This document shows positions 24,387-30,556 of a stretch of DNA of 30,556 nucleotides, piece after piece; within the stretch, counting starts at the first letter, position 1, and each line of letters begins with the position of its first letter. A model generated the notes under the pieces. That model made no database searches. It was given only the letters and a program-made list of their open reading frames with translations, and was not told the DNA's origin. The stretch lies in the NCBI GenBank assembly GCA_045629205.1, contig JAZQQT010000181.1:1-30556 (forward strand), read 5' to 3'. The position numbers were made by a program, and so were the translations under genes. Origin of the DNA: JAZQLP01 sp045629205 (GTDB taxonomy: Bacteria > Bacillota > Clostridia > Oscillospirales > UBA644).

Positions 24387-26021
24387 TTATTTTGTGGTTT
24401 GTTCTTCAACCAGTCTGCCGCCGCAATAGATTTTGCGGAGTAACGGTTTTTCTATTTTTCCGGTAGGATTACGCGGGACATCAGCAAAAATAATTTTACG
24501 CGGTCTCTTGTATCTCGGCATACCGTTGCAGAATTCGTTTACCTCTTCTTCGGAACAAATCTCTCCTTCTTTAACGGAAATAATCGCAGCGGCGATTTCG
24601 CCGAGTCTGTCATCGGGCAATCCGATAACTGCCACATCTTTTATTTTCGGATATGCGCGGAGATAATCTTCTATCTGAACCGGATAAATATTTTCGCCTC
24701 CGGTAATGATCACGTCTTTTTTGCGGTCAACGAGATAAATAAATCCATCTTCGTCAACTCGCGCCATATCGCCGGTATAAAGCCATCCGTCTTTGAGAAT
24801 TTCGTGGGTGGCTTTGGGATTTTTATAATAACAAATCATAACGCCGGGACCTTTGACGGCAAGTTCGCCGACTTCATCACCCTTTACGGGCTGTCCGTCT
24901 TCACCGACGACTTTTGTTTCCCATAAATAACCCGCAATTCCGATTGCTCCGACTTTATTTATATTTTCCACTCCGAGATGAACGCAACCCGGTCCGAGAC
25001 TTTCGGAAAGCCCGTAATTGGTATCGTAATCATGATTAGGGAAAACAGACTTCCATCTGCGGATAAGACTCGGAGGAACCGGTTGTGCTCCGATATGCAG
25101 AAGACGCCATTGAGCAAGATTATAATCTTCAAGAGACACTTCTCCTCGTTCGATACTGTCGAGAATATCCTGAACCCAAGGAACAAGAAGCCATACGATC
25201 GAAACATTCTCCTCGGAAACGGCACGAAGAATCCATTCCGGTTTTACGCCGCGAAGAAGAACCGCTCTTGATCCGGAAATAAGGCTGCCGAACCAATGCA
25301 TTTTCGCGCCTGTATGATAAAGCGGAGGAATACAGAGAAAAACGTCGTCTTTTTTCTGTCCGTGATGATTTTGCTCTGTTTTACAGGAAGCAACAAGAGC
25401 ACTGTGACGATGAAGTATAGCCTTAGGAAAACCCGTTGTGCCGGATGAAAAATAAATAGCGGCATAATCGTCGTCTCCGAGTTCGACCGCAGGAGCGATT
25501 GAAGAGCAGTATGTAGCGAGTTTATCGTAACTGTCGGCAAAAGAAGGAACGTCCTGACCGACATAAAACATATGATTAACATCCGAGAGTTTTTCGACAA
25601 TCTGTTCGACACGGCCGACGAATTCAGGTCCGAAAACCAATATCGAAGCGTCTGAAAGTTTTGCGCAATATTCGATTTCGTCGGCGGTATACCTGTAATT
25701 CATCGGAACGGCAAGAGCTCCGCATTTGAGGATACCGAAGTAAATAGGAAGCCATTCGAGACAATTCATTAAAAGAATGGCAACCTTATCGCCTTTTTTT
25801 ACTCCGCGTGTAAGAAGGAGGTTTGCGAACCTGTTTGCTTTTATATCAAACTCACGCCAGGTCATTTCTCTGCGGTATCGTCCGCCCGGAGCAGATTCTA
25901 TTAAATGATATTCTCTCCACGTTGAAGGAAGTGAAGAATGAAGTTCCGGGTTGATTTCGACAAGAGCAATGTCATCCGGATAGATGCGAGCGTTTCTTTC
26001 GAGAAATTCTGTGATAGCCAT
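24387..26021 (-). CDS. AMP-dependent acyl-CoA ligase (long-chain/aromatic acid type)
   Basis: A 544-residue ANL-superfamily enzyme forming acyl-CoA from a carboxylic acid, ATP and CoA. The A3 loop is 'YFSSGTTGFPKAILHRHS' (about 188-205), A5 'NYGLSESLG', A7 'LYTGDMARVDEDGFIYLVDRKKDVIITGGENIYPVQIE', and the A10 lysine is K522 in 'PRNPTGKIEKPLLRK'. The 'IITGGENIYPVQIE' form is common in FadD/cyclohexanecarboxylate-type ligases. The N-terminus contains an unusual insert ('NPELHSSLPSTWREYHLIESAPGG', about 24-47) before the normal 'MTWREFD' strand. AAGGAT lies 9 nt before the ATG. It has its own consensus promoter, and the membrane protein follows 15 nt downstream. It is not closely similar to the synthetase at 10695-12344, so different substrates are likely. 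Confidence 0.88.
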   Translation of the reverse strand: MAITEFLERNARIYPDDIALVEINPELHSSLPSTWREYHLIESAPGGRYRREMTWREFDIKANRFANLLLTRGVKKGDKVAILLMNCLEWLPIYFGILKCGALAVPMNYRYTADEIEYCAKLSDASILVFGPEFVGRVEQIVEKLSDVNHMFYVGQDVPSFADSYDKLATYCSSIAPAVELGDDDYAAIYFSSGTTGFPKAILHRHSALVASCKTEQNHHGQKKDDVFLCIPPLYHTGAKMHWFGSLISGSRAVLLRGVKPEWILRAVSEENVSIVWLLVPWVQDILDSIERGEVSLEDYNLAQWRLLHIGAQPVPPSLIRRWKSVFPNHDYDTNYGLSESLGPGCVHLGVENINKVGAIGIAGYLWETKVVGEDGQPVKGDEVGELAVKGPGVMICYYKNPKATHEILKDGWLYTGDMARVDEDGFIYLVDRKKDVIITGGENIYPVQIEDYLRAYPKIKDVAVIGLPDDRLGEIAAAIISVKEGEICSEEEVNEFCNGMPRYKRPRKIIFADVPRNPTGKIEKPLLRKIYCGGRLVEEQTTK

Positions 26022-26074
26022 AAGAAATAATCCTTTCGCGCATGAGCAACTGTATACCCATATATATTTATTTT

Positions 26075-26103
26075 ATTATATAATATAAAAAAAATCATGT
26101 CAA
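26075..26103 (-). promoter_or_regulatory. Sigma-A promoter for the acyl-CoA ligase operon
   Basis: On the minus strand TTGACA (26098-26103) and TATAAT (26075-26080) are perfect consensus hexamers with a 17-nt spacer containing a T8 run. The -10 is 53 nt before the ligase ATG. Confidence 0.85.
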
Positions 26104-26166
26104 TATCAATACTTGCTTTTTTATGACTAATATTCAAATTCGTTCTAAAAAAAACGTTATGGTCTC

Positions 26167-26195
26167 TTGATTTTCCATATGAATAAAAGTATAAT
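26167..26195 (+). promoter_or_regulatory. Sigma-A promoter for the ligA operon
   Basis: TTGATT (26167-26172) and TATAAT (26190-26195) are separated by 17 nt. The -10 ends 23 nt before the ligA ATG. It is divergent from the acyl-CoA ligase promoter, whose -35 is 63 nt away. Confidence 0.78.
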
Positions 26196-26218
26196 ATTCA
26201 ATACAGGACGGTGTTAAC

Positions 26219-28213
26219 ATGTTTGAAGAAATACAAAGCAAAATTAAAAAACTCACTGCAGATCTGAAATTTTATTCCGACAAATACTATCTTGACGACG
26301 CTCCGGAAATCAGCGACTTCGATTACGATATGCTTCAAAGGGAGCTCATTGCTCTTGAAAAAGAATATCCTCAATTTGCTCTGCCGGATTCACCCACAAG
26401 ACGTGTCGGAGGGGCAGCGATATCGGAATTCAAACAGGTCAGACACAAATATGTTCTCGACAGTATTCTTGACGCCTTTTCCGAAGAAGAACTCTTCGAT
26501 TTTGATTCAAGAACACGTGAAGCCGTAAACAATCCTGAATATGTGGTAGAATATAAAATCGACGGATTATCTGTCTCACTTGAATACAAAAACGGAATAT
26601 TCGTTCGCGGAGCAACGAGAGGCGACGGAACAGTCGGAGAGGATGTAACTCACAATCTGCTTACAATACGGGATATTCCTCTGAAAATCGAAAATGCGCC
26701 GGAGCTGCTGACGGTAAGAGGCGAAGTATATATGCCGAAATCTTCTTTTGCGGAATTGAACGCATCAAGAGAATCAGACGGACTGTCGCTTTTTGCTAAT
26801 CCGAGAAATGCAGCCGCAGGCTCTCTCAGGCAACTTGATCCCAAAATCACCGCAGGCAGAAAACTTTCGATATTCGTTTTTAACCTTGCCGAAAACTCCG
26901 ACGGTATGCCGGCGACACACACGGAAGCTCTTGATATGCTGAAAAAATTCGGGTTTAAGGTCAGCCCGAAGTATAATAAATTCGGCAGTATGTCTGAAGT
27001 CATTAACGAAATAAACGTCATAAAAGAAGAGCGTCAAGGTCTCGAATTTGACATAGACGGAGCCGTTATCAAAGTCAATGATTACGGTATGAGGAAAGCT
27101 CTCGGAACAACCGTTAAATACCCGAAATGGTCGATAGCATTCAAATATCCGCCCGAGCAAAAAGAAACCGTTGTTCGGGATATAAAAATCAACGTCGGAA
27201 GAACAGGGATACTTGCCCCGCTGGCGGAGGTTACGCCCGTGGGAGTATCGGGAAGCATAGTTGCAAGAGCAACATTGCATAACGGTGATTTTATTGCGGA
27301 AAAAGACATCAGGATCGGAGATACGGTCATCATTCAAAAAGCCGGAGATATTATTCCTGAAATAGTTTCGGTAGTAAAAGACAAAAGACCTGAGGGAACG
27401 ATTCCGTTCGTGATGCCTTCCGTGTGTCCGGCGTGCGGTCATCCCACGAAAAAAGACATCGGCAGCCCGGTCATTCGCTGCACAAACGAATACTGTTCCT
27501 CAAAAATCATAAGAAGTCTGATTCATTTCGTTTCAAAAGACGCAATGGATATCGCAGGTCTCGGAGAAGCCCAGATCGAAAAGCTGACGGATGAAAAGTT
27601 GATTTTTTCATGTGCCGACATTTACGGATTAAAGCGCGAAGACCTTGAAACACTCGAAGGTTGGGGAGAAAAATCCGCGTTCAACATTCTCGACGCGATA
27701 GAACAATCAAAGAAACAGCCGCTGGACAGAGTCATTTATTCTCTGGGAATAAGGGAAGTCGGTAAAAAAGCATCTAAAATACTGGCAAACAAATATCTTT
27801 CGATGGACGCATTGATTGCCGCAAAAGAAGATGATCTTACCGAAACCGAAGATATAGGCCCTGTTACTGCGCAATATATACGTGATTTTTTTACAAATCC
27901 GGATAATATCGCTCTTGTCGAAAGGCTCCGTGAGGCTGGATTGACCTTTACCGCTCAAAAAACAACAACATCACAGCTTTTCGCCGGACTTACATTTGTT
28001 CTGACCGGGACGTTACCGAATTACACAAGAGAAGAAGCTTCCGAAATAATCGAAAAGCTCGGAGGCAAAACATCTTCATCGGTATCAAAAAAGACATCAT
28101 ATGTGCTTGCCGGAGAAAACAGCGGAAGCAAGGAAACCAAAGCAAAAGAACTCGGTGTAAAAATAATCGACGAGACAGAGTTCAGAAAAATGGTCGGAAA
28201 TGAAAACAATTAA
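26219..28213 (+). CDS. ligA: NAD-dependent DNA ligase LigA
   Basis: A 664-residue ligase that seals nicks in replication and repair using NAD. The Ia domain opens with 'KFYSDKYYLDDAPEISDFDYDML'. The adenylated lysine is K113 in 'EYKIDGLSVSLEY', and 'GDGTVGEDVTHNL' and 'EFDIDGAVIKVNDY' are also present, followed by an OB fold. The zinc finger uses C403, C406, C421 and C426. Helix-hairpin-helix repeats ('LETLEGWGEKSAFNIL', 'DLTETEDIGPVTAQYI') follow, then a C-terminal BRCT domain (about 585-660). Full length. The 'HKYVLDSILDAFSEEEL' segment departs from the more usual 'PMLSLDNAFSEEE'. AGGACGG precedes the ATG. The last 14 nt overlap the following oxidoreductase gene. Confidence 0.97.
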   Translation: MFEEIQSKIKKLTADLKFYSDKYYLDDAPEISDFDYDMLQRELIALEKEYPQFALPDSPTRRVGGAAISEFKQVRHKYVLDSILDAFSEEELFDFDSRTREAVNNPEYVVEYKIDGLSVSLEYKNGIFVRGATRGDGTVGEDVTHNLLTIRDIPLKIENAPELLTVRGEVYMPKSSFAELNASRESDGLSLFANPRNAAAGSLRQLDPKITAGRKLSIFVFNLAENSDGMPATHTEALDMLKKFGFKVSPKYNKFGSMSEVINEINVIKEERQGLEFDIDGAVIKVNDYGMRKALGTTVKYPKWSIAFKYPPEQKETVVRDIKINVGRTGILAPLAEVTPVGVSGSIVARATLHNGDFIAEKDIRIGDTVIIQKAGDIIPEIVSVVKDKRPEGTIPFVMPSVCPACGHPTKKDIGSPVIRCTNEYCSSKIIRSLIHFVSKDAMDIAGLGEAQIEKLTDEKLIFSCADIYGLKREDLETLEGWGEKSAFNILDAIEQSKKQPLDRVIYSLGIREVGKKASKILANKYLSMDALIAAKEDDLTETEDIGPVTAQYIRDFFTNPDNIALVERLREAGLTFTAQKTTTSQLFAGLTFVLTGTLPNYTREEASEIIEKLGGKTSSSVSKKTSYVLAGENSGSKETKAKELGVKIIDETEFRKMVGNENN

Positions 28214-29195
28214 TTTTGCCACAATAGGCACGTCATGGATTACGGAAGAATTTATTAATACATTAAAAACCGTTCCCGACACCAATCTTTACTGCGTATA
28301 TTCAAGAGATATCGGTAAGGCAGAGGCGTTTGCCGAAAAACACGGGGCTGCCAAATTTACTTCCGATTTAAAAAATCTGGTATCCGACAAAAACATCAAT
28401 GCCGTTTATATAGCTTCGCCGAACTCATGCCATGCGGAGCAATCAATAATGATGCTCAATGCAAAAAAGAACGTCATCTGCGAAAAACCGATTGCGTCAA
28501 ACGTCAGAGACTTTCTGCAAATGAAAGAGGCTGCGAAAAAAAACGAGGTTCTTTTGATGGAAGCATATAAAGCGTTGACAATGCCGACAATGAAAGAAAT
28601 CAAAGACAACATTCCGAAATTGGGAAAAATCCGCAGTGCTTTTATCAGTTTCGGGAAATATTCCACAAGATACGATGCCCACAAAGAAGGAAAAAACGTA
28701 AATACTTTCAAAGCTGAATTTTCAAACGGAGCATTAATGGACCTGGGCGTTTACTGCATATACCCAATAGTTATGTTATTCGGGATGCCGAGTGAAATAA
28801 AGGCCTTATCGCAAATTGTAGACGGCGGAGTAGACGGCGTGGGAACCGCGATTATGAAATACGACGGTTTTGTCGCAACAGCAGATTACTGCAAAATATC
28901 AGACTCTTTCCTCCCCTGCCAGATTACAGGCGAAAATGCCACGATGATAATCGATAAAATATCAATACCGGAGAAAATAGAAATACACTACAGAGATAAG
29001 AACAAGGAATGTGAAATCATTTCTCCCGTCCAAAGATCAGACAGTATGTTTTACGAAATCAACGAATTTACCGATTGTATAAGGAACGGCAGAAAAGAAT
29101 CGGAAACAAACACATTTGAATTATCCGAAAAAGTCCTGTTACTTACCGATGAAATAAGACGGCAATGCGGAATCATTTTTCCGGCTGACAAATAA
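28200..29195 (+). CDS. Gfo/Idh/MocA family oxidoreductase, dihydrodiol dehydrogenase-like
   Basis: A 331-residue NAD(P)-dependent dehydrogenase. The Rossmann segment is 'NFATIGTSWITEEFI' (5-19), which lacks the usual GxGxxG spacing, and EKP is E95-K96-P97 ('VICEKPIASN'). The catalytic-site helix reads 'GALMDLGVYCIYP', with tyrosine in place of the histidine of inositol dehydrogenase-type enzymes. That form is known from the dimeric dihydrodiol/D-xylose dehydrogenase and glucose-fructose oxidoreductase branch. Substrate unknown, probably a sugar. The ATG lies inside the last codons of ligA (14-nt overlap in another frame), so it is translationally coupled to ligA, although the functions seem unrelated. 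It ends 16 nt before a terminator. Confidence 0.88.
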   Translation: MKTINFATIGTSWITEEFINTLKTVPDTNLYCVYSRDIGKAEAFAEKHGAAKFTSDLKNLVSDKNINAVYIASPNSCHAEQSIMMLNAKKNVICEKPIASNVRDFLQMKEAAKKNEVLLMEAYKALTMPTMKEIKDNIPKLGKIRSAFISFGKYSTRYDAHKEGKNVNTFKAEFSNGALMDLGVYCIYPIVMLFGMPSEIKALSQIVDGGVDGVGTAIMKYDGFVATADYCKISDSFLPCQITGENATMIIDKISIPEKIEIHYRDKNKECEIISPVQRSDSMFYEINEFTDCIRNGRKESETNTFELSEKVLLLTDEIRRQCGIIFPADK

Positions 29196-29211
29196 AAATC
29201 CGACACATCAA

Positions 29212-29245
29212 AGGCGCAGCATCTTAAGACGCTGCGCCTGATTTT
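29212..29245 (+). terminator. Terminator between the converging oxidoreductase and HAD genes
   Basis: A 9-bp GC-rich stem (AGGCGCAGC 29212-29220 / GCTGCGCCT 29231-29239) with a 10-nt loop is followed by GATTTTAT on the plus strand and by TTTGATGT on the minus strand. It lies between the stops of two converging genes and can serve both. Confidence 0.85.
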
Positions 29246-29251
29246 ATCAGA

Positions 29252-29971
29252 TTATTTGTTGTCTTCGCAAAGGTCGACAAAATTTTTATAAACAGCGCGG
29301 GAAATCGCTTTTATGGACTCCTCTGCTGATTCTATGGTAACGCCGTTAAACGCCTTTATCATTGTGGCATCGTTAAAACCGTCGCCTACGGTAATAACAT
29401 CGGATCTTCTGATATTAAGATGACGGACCAGATAATCAACCGCAGTTGCCTTGTTGACACCGCCGGCAGTAATATCACACCCTCCCCCGTTTGAAGCCGC
29501 ATTGATACGATCTCCGAGCAAAGCATTTATTTCTTCGATCATTTTTTCCGGAGGGTAGCCGTTATTTTCGTAATCTATACCCTCAAATTCCTGAACCTCG
29601 TCGGGTAAATGAATCAATCCGTCTTCGCCGCGTCCAAGCCAATATTCCTTTCCGCCGCCTCTGATATGCGCGTTAGGAAACTTATGTTCGTTAATATAAT
29701 CAAACATTACTTCGAGAACGCTGCGTGGTCCGGAAAAACGTTTTATTGAATAATACGATCGACCGAGAATCTCCCCTCCTCCGCTCAAAATCAGATAATC
29801 AAGCTCAAACTTGGGCAAAAATCCGACTATCTCGTCCCAACCGCGTCCGGTTGCAATCGCGAAAAGATTACCTTCCGCTCTCCATTTCCTTATCGCTTCA
29901 AGATCTCTTTCGTAAATACCTTCGGGCCAAAAATGAATAGTCCCGTCAAAATCGCTGACCAATAATTTCAT
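29252..29971 (-). CDS. HAD-superfamily hydrolase, Cof type (class IIB)
   Basis: A 239-residue phosphatase-like protein of the haloacid dehalogenase superfamily. Motif I is 'VSDFDGTI' with nucleophile D7 and acid D9, motif II is 'IATGRG' (T41), motif III lysine is K174 ('GVNKATAVDYL'), and motif IV is 'GDGFNDATMI' (D197, D201). The cap between motifs II and III is of the C2/IIB type, with a 'NGGGCDITAGGVNK' loop. Such enzymes dephosphorylate sugar phosphates or similar metabolites; the substrate is not predictable. GGAGAAG stands 4 nt before the ATG. It follows a paralogous gene by 12 nt on the same strand and is bounded downstream by a terminator. Confidence 0.9.
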   Translation of the reverse strand: MKLLVSDFDGTIHFWPEGIYERDLEAIRKWRAEGNLFAIATGRGWDEIVGFLPKFELDYLILSGGGEILGRSYYSIKRFSGPRSVLEVMFDYINEHKFPNAHIRGGGKEYWLGRGEDGLIHLPDEVQEFEGIDYENNGYPPEKMIEEINALLGDRINAASNGGGCDITAGGVNKATAVDYLVRHLNIRRSDVITVGDGFNDATMIKAFNGVTIESAEESIKAISRAVYKNFVDLCEDNK

Positions 29972-29983
29972 AGCTTCTCCAAA

Positions 29984-30556
29984 TCACATATTATCTTCAC
30001 AAAGTTCGGTAAAATCGTTATATACGGCACGCGCAATGGATTTAATATAATCATTGCCTGTCGGAACTGTAACGCCGTTAAATTTCAGAATCATTTCGGC
30101 ATCGTTGTTGCTGTCGCCGACTGTTATGACATTTTCCGGGTCGAGTGGTATTCGTTTGATAAGATAATCGATTGCCGAGGCTTTTCCGACACCATACGCC
30201 GTCAGGTCAACGCCGCCCCCGTTTGAAGTTACGCTGACACGCCCCTTAAAAATTTCGTTCATCTCGTTTGCCAACGAAACCGACGGCAAGCCGAGAGAAT
30301 CAAACGTAAAGCCCTCAAAACCCGGTATATCTGACGGAAGATGAAGCTTTCCGTCATCTGAAAGTCCGATACAAAATTCTTTCGACTGAGAACGAACGGC
30401 TGCAAAAGGAAAATGGTTATTGTTTAAATACTCAAATAAATCCTCAAGTGATTGGCGTGAAGCGGAAAATCTTCTTATCGGATAAAAAGTCTTACCGAAA
30501 ATATCTCCGCCGCCGCAGCAAATCAGGTAATCCGCGCCGAGATCTTTTGCGATGTC
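29984..30556 (-). CDS. HAD-superfamily hydrolase, Cof type, paralogue of the adjacent gene (partial)
   Basis: The frame is open from the stop at 29984 to the window end, about 190 codons, so the N-terminus with the catalytic motif I lies outside. The visible part aligns along its whole length with the neighbouring HAD protein: 'ADYLICCGGGDIFGKTFYPIRRFS' against 'LDYLILSGGGEILGRSYYSIKRFS', 'SNGGGVDLTAYGVGKASAIDYLI' against 'SNGGGCDITAGGVNKATAVDYLV', and 'ITVGDSNNDAEMILKFNGVTV' against 'ITVGDGFNDATMIKAFNGVTI'. The motif III lysine and motif IV aspartates are intact. A TTG near 30289 could be taken for the start, but the conserved upstream sequence shows it is internal. The two genes are a tandem duplication in one operon, probably with different substrates because the cap loops differ. 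Confidence 0.88.
   Translation of the reverse strand, partial: DIAKDLGADYLICCGGGDIFGKTFYPIRRFSASRQSLEDLFEYLNNNHFPFAAVRSQSKEFCIGLSDDGKLHLPSDIPGFEGFTFDSLGLPSVSLANEMNEIFKGRVSVTSNGGGVDLTAYGVGKASAIDYLIKRIPLDPENVITVGDSNNDAEMILKFNGVTVPTGNDYIKSIARAVYNDFTELCEDNM

Noticed and set aside
1..30556. CRISPR array, tRNA or rRNA genes, insertion sequences, prophage or defence genes
   Set aside because: I found no spaced direct repeats, cloverleaf-like sequences, transposase or integrase motifs, or known defence protein families in the window.

Overview
The window looks like a chromosomal segment of an anaerobic, Gram-positive, low-to-moderate GC bacterium of the Clostridia. Three things suggest this: a ferredoxin-linked 2-oxoacid oxidoreductase operon, tightly packed housekeeping operons with strong AGGAGG-type ribosome binding sites and consensus sigma-A promoters (TTGACA / 17 nt / TATAAT), and protein sequences typical of Firmicutes. 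I see no phage, transposon, CRISPR array or RNA gene.

Layout. (1) 1-2076, minus strand: the edge of a decayed PrsW-type intramembrane protease, a two-repeat YegP/DUF1508 protein, and a Gfo/Idh/MocA oxidoreductase lacking the usual EKP lysine. (2) 2107-7408: a divergent promoter pair, then a plus-strand operon of an L-xylulose-5-phosphate 3-epimerase (UlaE type), a FGGY sugar kinase (L-xylulokinase type), L-ribulose-5-phosphate 4-epimerase (AraD), threonine synthase and a P-loop NTPase. The three sugar enzymes would carry L-xylulose to D-xylulose 5-phosphate. (3) 7520-12344: a four-subunit 2-oxoacid:ferredoxin oxidoreductase (VOR/KOR type), an XRE-cupin regulator and an AMP-forming acyl-CoA synthetase, which together look like a module joining 2-oxo acids, acyl-CoA and free acid. 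(4) 12452-19525: recA-recX-rimO-pgsA-cysS-recG, a compact run for DNA repair, tRNA charging, ribosome modification and phospholipid synthesis, followed by a D-Ala-D-Ala carboxypeptidase lipoprotein (19580-20605). (5) 20919-26021, minus strand: a Na/phosphate cotransporter with PhoU-like tail, a second Gfo/Idh/MocA oxidoreductase, a five-helix membrane protein of unknown function and an acyl-CoA ligase. (6) 26167-29195: ligA overlapping a third Gfo/Idh/MocA gene. (7) 29252-30556, minus strand: two tandem paralogous Cof-type HAD hydrolases, the second cut by the window end.

Most genes are ordinary core or catabolic functions. The points most worth a second look are the vor/XRE-cupin/acyl-CoA synthetase module, the L-xylulose operon with its divergent EKP-less oxidoreductase, the unknown membrane protein next to an acyl-CoA ligase, and the PrsW remnant. 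I did not find a convincing new defence or mobile system.
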